Assembly (NCBI RefSeq): GCF_019097595.1
Contig: NC_080732.1
Span: 5,308,354-5,372,353, forward strand
Direction: 5' to 3'
DNA: 64,000 nucleotides
Source of the DNA: Hemibagrus wyckioides
Taxonomy: Eukaryota; Chordata; Actinopteri; Siluriformes; Bagridae
Positions 52,851-64,000 of the stretch are shown here, one piece after another. Position numbers and translations under genes: made by a program. The notes under the pieces were generated by a model. It did no database searches and was not told the DNA's origin. It saw only the letters and a list, made by a program, of their open reading frames with translations. How positions within the stretch are numbered: the first letter of the stretch is position 1; each line of letters starts with the position of its first letter.

Positions 52851-53576
52851 CAGTGGTGGACCGTCAGGGCCAGCAAGGCCTTCTCTGCTGGCCTAAACAG
52901 CAGTAATCTAAATCACTGACTTGCATTTTTATATATATTTAATATATTTTTCCATGAATGTGTATTAAATTATTCCCAATAGTCTATTCTCTATATTTCA
53001 TAGCTTTTCTCTCAGTTGCGCTGCTTCCAGTAGTGTATCTTTATGATAAGAGTATTTATCCAATCATATTTCAGCCAGTGGCTGACATCATGTGTTACCA
53101 GAGTGAAAGAAAGGCCTTCAGAGTCAATAGTGCAGACGCCCGGAGCTTAAAATAAGTGGCAATGAAATTGTTACATTAACCAATCAGATTTCGAGTTGGC
53201 GTCACTGGGGCCATCTAGCAGGCGTACGATTACGTCAGCAATTTCCCGTCCTTTGATTGGATAACTGGAGAAGTCAGAGGGAGCAAACCGCACAAACTAA
53301 ATAAAATATATATATTTTAACTCACAATGGCTGACAGAGGAAAAGAAATCGATTTGGTCGCAGACATCCTTACAAATGCATTTTCAAGGCGGTCTGTAAT
53401 AAAATGGACTATTCCTTGTGAGGTGTGAAATACTGTAGCCTAATTTCTTTTTTACTTTGCTATTTAACGGTTGATTAGTATCTATTGCCGTGGCGTCATA
53501 ATGATGGTATAGAGGTGGATTAATTCAGGAAGGACACTGGTGAAGGCCTAGGTGTGAAATGCATGGCCCGCCACTG
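52851..53576. mobile_element. Non-autonomous hAT element, copy 2 (726 bp)
   Basis: Termini are CAGTGGTGG and CCGCCACTG, with a perfect 8-bp target duplication ACAACAAA at 52843-52850 and 53577-53584. It contains a short remnant frame from 53327 (MADRGKEIDLVADILTNAFS) that ends in a stop after about 30 codons, likely the start of the parent transposase. Confidence 0.9.
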
Positions 53577-53814
53577 ACAACAAATGATTATTGTTCAGAC
53601 TCTTCTACATTTCCTCAGTTAGAATTAATACCTGCTCTCAACCAGTCCCCCTGCGGAAAGTTTTCTATATAATATGATTGAGTAATTAGGCGACTAACAT
53701 TGTTTACAGTCATAGACAGTGATATCTAACAATAATTTAGTGTTTTTTTATTTAGTTTTTGAGTTCAGAGATCTGTATATAAGATATTTCCATGAAGTTG
53801 GGACGTGGTGCTGA

Positions 53815-54410
53815 TATTCAATTCAATTTATTTGTATAGCACCTTTTACAATGGACATTGTCTCAAAGCAGCTTTACAAAAGAAGAGAAACAGATAAAGG
53901 AGAAAAAAAAGTTATTAAATTAATTTATTAAACTATTTTATCCCTATTTTGTCCCTAATGAGCAAGCTTGCAGCGATGGTGGCAAGGAAAAACTCCCTGT
54001 GATGATATGAGAAAGAAACCTTGAGAGTAGCCAGGCTCAAAAGGGAACCCATCCTCATTTGGGTGACACTGGACAGTAAATAATGTAACTGTAACTAAAT
54101 AATGTCCTTTCTACAACAGCAATCTAGGGCCCATGAGGAACTATTAGGTCAGTGTAGTTTCTGAGTTCATTATAGGCACTAATTCCTTGCTGTCACAAGC
54201 TGACAGATGTAATGTCAGATCCATGATGGTGTGAAAGTCTCCAAGTGGCTCGGTCCATGGCTGTCTCATGGTCATAGGCTGTCCACACAGATCCATCCAC
54301 AGCATCAGTGAGCACCACCAAGTGGTGAGACTCCAACCAGGGATAGAGGCAGTGGTCACACTGGAAACTCAGAGCACTGGGAGTGGGATGTATAGCTCGA
54401 CAGAAAAAGG
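53815..54410 (-). mobile_element. 3' fragment of the same L2/Rex-type LINE
   Basis: It matches the 3' untranslated part of the element at 27763 onward ('ttgtatagcaccttttacaa', 'gcaaggaaaaactccctg', 'ggctgtctcatggtc'). No reverse-transcriptase sequence remains, as expected of 5' truncation. Confidence 0.82.
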
Positions 54411-55791
54411 CTATGAGTCAAACTAGGATCCTTTAAGCATTATAATGCCTGTATGATTTTCCCAGACTTCTCTTTGTTTTTCAAAAACAATAAAATGTAT
54501 GTGTGACTAACAATGAATGAGGTTAATACGGTTTAGGTCAGGCTACGTGAGCAAATCACAGATGATGGACCAAAAAAAGTGTCACATATCCTCTTAGTAA
54601 TATGAATATTGTCTATTTGACCTACGAGCATGCCTTTAGCAAGTAAAAGGTATGAAAGTGCAGAAGGCAATATCTCTTTTTGTGTATGTGTGTGTGTGTT
54701 ATGTGGGATCAGGTGAGAGGTATCAGTCCTGCTGCCCACCTCTGGTCTAGATGCCCTGTTAACCTTGAACTCATGACCTTCTGGTAGTCAAGAGTCAAGT
54801 CAAGAAGCTTTTATTGTCATTTCAACCACATATAGCTGACGCAGTATGTCCTAGATACATAAAGTGCAATGTGTGCAACAGATGCAAAGACAAGGACAGT
54901 GCAGAAACAGGAAGTACAAAAAAACAACACAAGAGAGGACAAGACAGTTATAGCCAACACATACCACCATTCATTCATTCATTCATTTCTGGGTGTGTGT
55001 TGGATCTGGAACCAATCATCTGACCATTCAGAACACCTGTTTTGTAGGGAACTAAAGAACCTGGAGGAAACCCACAGAAACAAAAGGAGAACATAATAAT
55101 ATATAATATCTCATGTTAAGGATCCTGTAGGTGTGAGAATTTAAGATCCTTCAGAGCTACTGGTTGGGTTCCAGTAAGGTTTCTGGGTGCTGGGGTGCAG
55201 CTGGTGTACCACACAAAAATCTTAGAAAGTCCAGCAGCCTTTTAGAGTTCACTTGAGGTGTGGACACCCAGCTCACCTTAAAGCTCTCTCTCATTACTCC
55301 AGACCTCTTAATGTTGATGATCAACTCTATTATGTCGAATACTTTATACAGAAGTAATACTACTACAATTCATCCTAGAATTATTCATCCTAGGATTTAT
55401 ATATATACAGTATATATGTGTATTATATACAGCATTCTGGGTAAAGTTTGGTATATGTAATGTACAGACACATGCTGTGATATAGTGAGTGTATGTGACA
55501 CTATCTTGCTCAAGATAACTTTATTCATTGATTTCACCTTTTTTTCAGTGCACATGTTTGTTATAAATGGAATGATGGTTTGCTTGATAATGATAATTCT
55601 CTTTGTCTTACCTTTCCCTCTGGAGCTTCCTAGTTGGAGGGTCCAGTCCACGCCCAGGAAGCCATATTTATTCCATAAATAGGAGAGGAGGAGTTTAGAC
55701 ATTGGGAGTGTGGAGAATGTTATTTGAATGGTATTTTGGATGCATGTTTTTTAAAATGCTCATAAGATTTCTTGATGGGGAATAGTAGTTT

Positions 55792-55828
<37 letters not shown>

Positions 55829-56397
55829 ATGCTAATGATGATGTTGGAGATCATTTAATACTCAAGTGAAGTTGAGGCTGGTTAGACTGTAACTGATATA
55901 GTGCCATCATTGGACCGTTTGAGTTTGAAGAGAGGGGACAACACTGAGGGTTCGTTCGGACTAGTAGCCAGCATTTTGTTTGTGATGGGGTACGATTGTG
56001 AATCTTTTGTGAAAGTTCACTCTTCGTTTGTATTTCTTCCCCCCTTTTTTTGTTGTTTTGAACTGCATTGGATGATTCCTATTCCATTGTTTGGTGCATG
56101 CCCTGTAAAGACAATTAAAGTAACCTCTAGAGAGTTTTGTACTCGTTTTGCTGCCTACTTTGCCACGGCCAAGACGGCCTTATAACACATGCCCTTTGAA
56201 AACACCACAACAGTTTTTGTTTTAAACAAAAAACAAGGAAGGAAGGAAACAGCACTTCTACATTTTACTGACCAAATATTATGCAAGATTGTGTAAGTGG
56301 CATGACATGAGCATGAGTGTGAGTGATAAGAGTTTGATTAGCAGTCCAGCACTGACACTGTTATTAGAGTTTCAACGCAGTTACCAACTCCTACTCT

Positions 56398-56879
56398 TGT
56401 AACGGTCTCCCTAATAACTGCTAAGGGGACAAGCTATACAAACTCAAGGGAGGGACTCACCAACCAGATTACTAAAAACCCTTCTGCTAAAATCTACTGG
56501 ACATTCGGATTACTGTTTGGACAATAGCACAATGGACCGAAGAGGCTTCCTTTCTTTCACTCCATTTCAAACAGCAGTCACTAAAAATGCCATAGCTTCA
56601 AGACATAGTCTTTGGAGCAAACATATCCAACATACCACCTCAAACTATAAAGCCAGCCACAGAAGGAAGACAGTATATAAAGAGTACATTTGACTAGGCC
56701 TGAAACCAAAGTTTCCCAATCAGGACTCCTACCAGCTGGGTAAGCACTCAAGAAAAAATACTCTCTTCTCTCCCTTTACCTGGCTATATACAGAAGGGGG
56801 AATACAGCATAGAGCCCCCTAGAGTGTGGTAGTGACATTGCAATTAAAAGGCCCGGTAACCGAGTTCTAGGTGGTTACA
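56398..56879. mobile_element. Possible solo LTR (482 bp)
   Basis: It begins TGTAAC and ends GTTACA (TG...CA termini) and is flanked by CTCT on both sides as a 4-bp target duplication. An ATTAAA lies about 35 bp before the end. No coding sequence. A palindromic DNA element is the alternative. Confidence 0.45.
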
Positions 56880-57179
56880 CTCTTATCAGTATCTCTACCT
56901 CATTCCTGAACACACTCTGGCTGTTTCAGACATTCTGCAAACTGTCTGCTGTTGATTATACTAAATTCCACACTTTATATCCCACACATAAGCCAACACA
57001 AACAAAAGTCCAAACACAGCTAAGCAGCATCAGCATCAAACACGTTCACATGCAAAGCACTCCTAAGCTTTATGCTAAAAAATCGGGTCAGTTTTGTACA
57101 GCCGAAATATTTTCATGAGGAAGAAGCTGATGAAGACCATCTCTAGTGATATAGACTAAAAAAGGGGCTGTAACTGTGA

Positions 57180-57211
57180 TGAATGAATGAATGAATGAAT
57201 GAATGAATGAA

Positions 57212-57250
<39 letters not shown>

Positions 57251-57251
57251 A
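57180..57251. repeat. (GAAT)n-(AAAT)n microsatellite
   Basis: GAAT units pass directly into AAAT units, beside a SINE-like fragment. Confidence 0.9.
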
Positions 57252-57704
57252 TGTATGGTGGTTTAATAGCTAGCACATTTGGCTCGGGCCTCCAGGGTTG
57301 AGGGCTTGAGTCCCACCTCTTCTCTGTATTTGAGGAGTTTGTATGTTCTCCCAATACTTGAGTACAGGGGTTTCCTCCTGGTTCTCCACTTTCTTCCTCC
57401 AGTCCAAAAGCATGCTCTATATGCACTTTTTTGCACATAACCTCTTGCACCTTTAAACCCTAGTTTTTGTACATTACATTACTTATTATCTCTTATAACT
57501 TTACATTTCTTTTATTTAGTATTTTTTGTTATATTTTATATTATTATATTTTTTGTTATTTTTTTGATATATATGTACACTTAAATTCTAATATTTAGCA
57601 TTTTTTGTTATATCTCTAATAATTTTTTTTTTTAATTTATCACCTTCTTAGCTATGTTTGTGGATACTGCTGGAAGTTGTAAATTTCCCATTGGGATGAA
57701 TACA

Positions 57705-57814
<110 letters not shown>

Positions 57815-58111
57815 GCTGATTGGTGTCTCTAAATTGTCCGTAGTGTGTGAACGGGTGTGTGTCAATTTGTAGTAAACACACCACCAGTTTCAGGTTCATC
57901 TTCTGATAACACCGACCTGGAATTAAGCCAAGAGCCGGCATTTGTCGCTTTTATTTATTTATTCATTTATTTTTGGAAACTGTATTTTAACAGCACACAA
58001 ATCTAGAAGAAACACATGAATCAAAAAGTACATTGTTGCGATTATTACTTCCTTTTTTTGTGCATTATTGGAAAAACACACATTCTTTCGATCTCCCTCT
58101 ATCTTCCTCTG

Positions 58112-58154
<43 letters not shown>

Positions 58155-58734
58155 GGAAATGTAAACTCCCATATTATTTTCTTTGGTGTGTCTTTGAGTC
58201 GCAGGTTTCAGTTCTCACACTGCGGGGGGACGAGACTATTTGGTTATTGAGTAATATCTTTTCTTACTTCTTCTTATTCATCTTCTTTAAAAAATAATGA
58301 TAATACAAATAATAAATTAAATAAATAAGCAATAATATATCGTTTGCTATGAATAATAATTTACTCAGTGCATTAGAAGTTGTATTAAAAAATTGTGCGT
58401 GCATGTGTGTAACAGACACACACAAGCACGCACACACACACACACACACACAGCTGTAAATTTGTGTGTGTTACAGCAGAGTTTCGCACACAGCTGTAAG
58501 TTTTCACATTACACTGCTCATTGGCTCTGGGTCTCGGCGCTCAGGTGAGAATCAGCCGCTCTGTCAAGCAGCCATGAAACAGAGCCGAGAATAAAATTAA
58601 AGAGAAACTCCACACAAGTGTCGCATCAGCATCTGCAGCAGCACAAGGAACAACAAGCAACCTGACAGAAGTGCACTTGACTAGCCTCATGCACCTGTTC
58701 ACAATCAGAAGGCTTATTCAATTATTCCATTAAT

Positions 58735-60290
58735 GATTTCTTGTTGAGAAATGTGGTGATTAGTGGTTTGGCCTCGAGAACTGTGGTGATTAGTGGTTTG
58801 GCTTTGAGAACTGTGGTGATAAATGATTTGTCTATGGGAACTATGGTCAACTACTAATTTGCTGTTGCGAAATGTGGTGATTAGTGATTTGTCCTTCAGA
58901 AGAATGGTGATCAGCGATCTGGCTTCGAGAACTGTGGTGATTAGTGATTTGTCCTTCAGAAGAATGGGGATCAGCGATCTGGCTTTGAAAACTGTGGTGA
59001 TTAGTGGTTTGGCTTCGGGAACTGTGGTGATTAATGATTTGTCTATGGGAACTATGGTCAACTATTAATTTGCTGTCGCGAAATGTGGTGATTAGTGGTT
59101 TGGCCTCGGGAACTGTGGTGATTAATGATTTGTCTATGGGAACTATGGTCAACTATTAATTTGCTGTCGCGAAATGTGGTGATTAGTGATTTGTCCTTCA
59201 GAAGAATGGTGATCAGCGATCTGGCTCCGAGAACTGTGGTGATTAGTGATTTTTCCCTTGGAACTTTGGTGATTAGTGATTTGTCTTTTGGAATTGTGGT
59301 GATTTGTAGTGATTTGTCCTTCAGAAGAATGGTGGTCAGTGATCTGGCTTCAAGAAATGTGGTGATTAGTGGTTTGGCCTCGGGAATTGTGGTGATTAGT
59401 GATTTGTCTATGGGAACTATGGTCAATTACTAATTTGCGGATTTGAGATCTATGAACTGCTGTGATTAGAGATTTTTTCCCACGGAATGTTGGTGATTAG
59501 TGATTTGTCCTTCAGAAGAATGGTGATCGCCTATGTGGCTTTGAGAACTGTGGTGATTAGTGGTTTGGCATCGGGAACTGTGGTGATTAGTGATTTGTCA
59601 TTCAGAGGAATGGTGTCATTCAGAATAATTTGTCTTTGCTGATCAGTGACAATGTTGATTAGTGATTTGTCTTTAAGATCTGTGGTGATACTGAATTGAC
59701 TCTGGGAACTATGGTTTTTGGGAACTGTGGTAATTACTGATTTGTCTTTGAGAACTATATATATTTTTTTCTCAGTGATTAGTGATTTGACTTTGGAAAC
59801 TATGTTTTTTTTTCTCGAACTGTGGTTATCAGTGATTTGTATTTCGGAATTGCAGTGATTAGTGATTTTTCCCCCAGGAACTGTGGTGATTAGTGATTTG
59901 ACTTTGGGCACTATGTTTTTTTTTTTAACTGTGCTGATCAATGATTTGTGTTTGGGAGATTTTTGGTTATTAGTGAGATCTATGGTGATTAATGATTTGG
60001 GTTTTTTTTTCCAGAATTATGGTGATCAGTGATTTGTCTGGCGGAACTGCAGTGATTAGTGATTAGATGATCAGTGATTTGTGTTTGGGAACTGTGGTGA
60101 TTAGTGAGAACTATGGTGATAAGTGATATGTCTTTCAGAACTGTGGTGATTAATGATTTGTCGTTGAGATCTCTGGTGATTAGTGATTAGACTTTGGGAA
60201 CTATGTTTGTGTTTTCGAACTGTGGTGATTAGTGATTTGTGTTTGGGAACTGTGGGTATTACTGATTTGTCATTGACAACAACAGCGGTG
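58735..60290. repeat. 30-bp minisatellite array
   Basis: Units such as 'ttagtgatttgtccttcaga' plus 'agaatggtga', total 30 bp, regular until about 59430 and degenerate after. Ten codons per unit keeps long frames open on both strands. Confidence 0.88.
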
Positions 60291-62218
60291 ATCAGTGATT
60301 GGTCGATCAGACATTAAAAAAATTGCTTCATTAAAGGGGTCTAAAAAGTTCTGCACATATTTGCTCACTATCAGGACTCCATCAGCACGTCATCCTCCAT
60401 GCCTGTTTTTCCTGCCTGATCCACAACTTGTGACCTGATTTGCTGTCACTTTCCTGAACGTTGTTCAGCTTTTTTGCTGTGCCTCTCAAAAAAAAATGTA
60501 GAATGTATTAAAAGCAGCCTCATTCTGCCTACTTTGCAGTCATATGCCTTAGTTCTATATGTTAAAGTTACAGGTGTTTGAGAAAAAAATGATGACAAGT
60601 GTTAAATCAACTTTTTATTGAATCTTATAGACTGACTGTCTGATTACTGTTTTGTCTAGACATTTTTCCTTTAGACTCGCCCTCTCCTTGTTTGTTCCTG
60701 CCGTGTTGCCTGTTCATGACATTTTCAATATTCCTTGATCCTTCTGGTTTCTTCGTTATGACTATGTTTTTTTTTCCCCTTAAACCTGTACATGCATGAT
60801 CCCTTTCTGCAGTCCTGCCGTTCATGACAAATCGTCTGTTTAACAGGCTCAGCAAGATTTGAAACAAAGTCAAACAGAGTGTTGGGAAGAAAATCGCTCC
60901 ATTGGGGCGTACACCGCAGGATGTTTATTCTGATTGTATCACTACATCTGAGCTAAGTGGGAGCCAAGTGTGGGCACAGATGATCCTGTGGTGTGAGAAA
61001 TCATAAAGCATGATTTAAGCTCCTGAGCTTCTGAGAAACATCAGAGCCTGAAACCTTTCGGTCTTTCACAACACAACGGTTCAGCTATTTAACAGCTGTT
61101 CATGAAAATACACCAGTTTGTATTCTGTTGTCATCTCTTCAGACAAAATCTAGGTGCATTGAAGGAATACTGAGCTTTATAGCATATAATCTGGAATTTT
61201 GATGACAACAAAATGTAGATGTGTTACATTCCAGTCAATTTTATCTTTGCTACTTTATACTACAAGCTAAATGCCTGAAATGCTGTACCTCATGAAGCTA
61301 CATTCACGTCCAATGTCACCTCTTCGGCTAATTATAAAGTGAAACATCCAGACGAACAATTTTGTCAATTATTTCCTCACAAAATCCTGCCAACTATCTC
61401 TAACCGCTGACATTGACTCCAAACAACAGCGCTAAAAAACACAGATGGCTTAAAAATATCTGTATGAAAATAAAACGGTACAAGCTAACTGATTAAATAA
61501 AAGGACAGGCGTCACCACAGCACTTAAAAAAATAGGATAAGGGTTAGCTATGCTATGTGGTCAGGCAACATAGCAAAACTGACGTTAGCTTAATTCGTAT
61601 AATAAGCATCTACACATTAGTGCACAGCTTAGCGTTGTTTCTAGCCTGAGCTAAATGCATAGAGAACAAAGGCTCAAATTTTCAAAGTCAGTGCTTACAT
61701 TCTTCTCATACTTCCTGGAGGTTTCTTTCTAATTCACTTTTCACACCTGACACTCTGAGAAGTGACTGAAGTGTTCGGAGTTACATCTGGCATTTTACAG
61801 CTAGCACAGGCTCCCCGTGACCCGAGTATAGATCGGATAAGCGGTACAGACAATGAAATGAAATATTTGACTAGCTGCTAATAACAAGCTCCAGAGAGAG
61901 TTTATTTCGTGAAAGCTTCTGTTCAAGTGGAAAAATAATCTGATATGCTGGAGACTTTGAACCAGTATTGAACTGTTCGAATCTGTATTAAAGAAATGAT
62001 TTGGCAAAGAACTGCTATAAACAGTTAGAAGCATGCTAGCTACATTAGTGTTGTAGCTACAGCGCAAAACGAGGGAAGCCGAAAAACCTGCCTGTTTTGA
62101 TTGCGTTTGTGGTGAAAGGGAACGTTGTGAACGTTTCATCATTCAGGACTTATAATTCATGACAGACACGACAGCAGCTGCCCTAAACACACTGAAGAAT
62201 GTCAATCTTCAGATGAGA

Positions 62219-62257
<39 letters not shown>

Positions 62258-62646
62258 TGTGGTTTAGTGAACGCATAATTACACACTGACTCATAAACCT
62301 ATTGGTAGCCAGACAAGCTCACACCCATGCAACCTACTGTAACCCTAACCCCATACAAACACACTCCCCACAAACACACACATACACACACACACACACA
62401 CTGATGTGTACCCAGTTTGCCAAATGTATTTCTTTTAAAACACAAAAAATTTCCTTTGGAGCTATTAGTTATTAAAAAAAATCTAATTAATAATTTCTAA
62501 AAGTAAAGAATATTTTTAATATTGTAACTTCGTGTGTGTGTCTGTGTGTGTATTTAACTCGTTATTGATCACGTGACTTTTGGAGTTCCAGCAGTGGAAA
62601 TCTGACCTGTTTGAGGAAAAACTGAATTGTGTGTGGAGCCTCTACA

Positions 62647-62692
<46 letters not shown>

Positions 62693-62750
62693 CTTCCTGT
62701 TCTTGCTTCCTCATTCACCCTTTTTCTCTCTTCACCCAGATGTGATCAGC

Positions 62751-62833
62751 AGCTCCTCGGAGGAAAGCACGCACACTCACACACACACACACACACATGC
62801 ACACACACGCACTGCGCTGACGCACACACGCTG
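62751..62833 (+). other. Possible exon with strong splice signals
   Basis: A pyrimidine-rich acceptor 'tctcttcacccag' is followed by about 95 bp that begins ATGTGATCAGCAGCTCCTCG, runs through CA repeats and ends CTG|GTAAGTC. It could be an untranslated or unrecognised exon of a plus-strand gene starting beyond the window. No homology recognised. Confidence 0.25.
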
Positions 62834-63975
62834 GTAAGTCACTCCTTCATTTTTTTCCTTATTGACTTTTTAAAGAGAAATAAACAGCTGTTTAAACAGA
62901 TACTTGTACACTGATTAGAAGTGACATTGTGACTTTCTCACTTTACGTTCTTTATACTTTGGAGAAAGGTATTCAAATAGCTGAAAAACTTACGCTAGTT
63001 TCTTAACACACTGAAACTCTGAGCACACTGTCAAGCCTCCGAGTCAGTGAGTCAGTACCTCAGTCAGCCACCAGGGCGAGACGCTGTTCCACTCCGGCTC
63101 ATCAGGACTAACAGGATTTAGTGTCTATTCAAACACACTTTTCACACAGCAGCCTCAAGTCATACGCTGGAGATACTCTTACACTGTTCGCTCTGTGGCT
63201 CTGTTTCTGAAATGTGGTACAGATTTCACTTAAAGCAAATTTTGAAATGTTTCACTGCAACCTTGTTGGTTATGTGGCCAGTTTACAAAAACCAGGCTTC
63301 CTCTGACAGCAATGTTAGTGTTCCTAATGTGACGTATAGCTTCAGTGACCGCTGCAAGCAACTTTCTGTACTCACATTTCTCAGTTCTAGTGTTTAATTA
63401 ATAGTGCTGTACATCTTAATCAGAAACAATACTCAATTATTATCATTATTATGATTATTATTATTATTATTATGTCATATAGCCTAATAATAAATAATAT
63501 AATCAGTAACAATACAATTATACTAATCTCACCAATCACATCTAAATATAAATTTAATAAAAGTAATTTAACAGTAAAGTATTTTTTTTGTTATTATTTT
63601 GTTCGTTATCTCTGATCAATTCTATTTAACCTCTCTAATTTTGGAGACTGACATTCATTGACATTTATATATCAAAGTTGTTGTTGTTCTTCTTCTTCTT
63701 CTTCTTCTTCTTCTTCTTCTTTCGCTGCTCCCTGTCTGGGGTAGCCACAGCGAATCCTTTGGTCCACATGTTTTGATTGTGCACCGGCTGTAATATACGT
63801 ATAAAATAAGTAATATAGCCTGATAATCAGTAACAGTACTCATTATACATTTACACCAATCACATCTAGGGGCATGTTTTCAGGAGGTGTGAGGAAACTA
63901 CAGAACACAGAGGAAACCCAGATGGACATGGGCAGAAAGTCTAAAACTCAGAGCTCTGGATTGAAGTCTAAACTA

Positions 63976-64000
63976 CACTATATTGCCGAAGGTTTTGGGA
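63976..64000 (+). mobile_element. Edge of a Tc1-like element, family C copy 2
   Basis: The last 25 bases match the start of the element at 39558 ('cactatattg'), so another copy probably continues beyond the window. Confidence 0.6.

Noticed and set aside
53327..53430. Short frame starting MADRGKEIDLV as a possible first exon of a gene
   Set aside because: It lies wholly inside a hAT element with target duplications, and the other copy carries the same start, so it belongs to the transposon.
58714..59941. Several 100-residue frames on both strands with 10-residue repeats
   Set aside because: They follow from a 30-bp tandem unit; no start context, splice signals or homology.

Overview
This is a piece of a vertebrate nuclear genome, almost certainly a ray-finned (teleost) fish. 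Genes are split into short exons with GT/AG introns, and the proteins are vertebrate neural and ferroxidase families. The introns are full of repeats typical of fish: several Tc1-like transposon families, non-autonomous hAT elements, an L2/Rex-type LINE with a (TTGAA)n tail, tRNA-derived SINEs and many minisatellites. An otophysan such as a catfish is plausible but not proven. There are no bacterial-style operons, CRISPR arrays or RNA genes.

Layout. (1) 1-19.9 kb, plus strand: the last eight coding exons of a contactin-associated protein 2 gene (cntnap2, Caspr2), from the third laminin-G domain to the stop codon; the rest lies upstream of the window. (2) 23.3-39.1 kb, plus strand: a complete 20-exon ceruloplasmin-family multicopper ferroxidase, predicted at 1,078 residues. 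Its domain-6 copper site and all eight trinuclear-cluster histidines are present, but the type-1 copper sites of domains 2 and 4 have each lost a histidine. It ends in two small exons encoding a hydrophobic tail that suggests membrane anchoring. Intron 8 holds a decayed LINE and intron 15 a decayed Tc1 element. (3) 42.7-52.5 kb, minus strand: a complete 17-exon gene for an 867-residue protein with an N-terminal UBA domain, a charged helix, a UBX domain very like UBXN1/SAKS1, an acidic linker and a long leucine-rich-repeat region. I do not recognise a named gene with this architecture; it is the most novel item here. It converges with the ferroxidase gene. (4) 52.5-64 kb: its promoter region, then repeats (hAT element, LINE tail, possible solo LTR, 30-bp minisatellite) and no convincing gene.

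The three genes do not form a pathway. Caspr2 is a neuronal/axonal adhesion protein, the ceruloplasmin-like protein oxidises extracellular ferrous iron, and the UBA-UBX-LRR protein is inferred to be an intracellular adaptor linking ubiquitin, p97/VCP and an unknown LRR ligand. All exon boundaries were read by hand from splice consensus plus codon-phase continuity: every junction keeps the frame and both complete genes end in stop codons.
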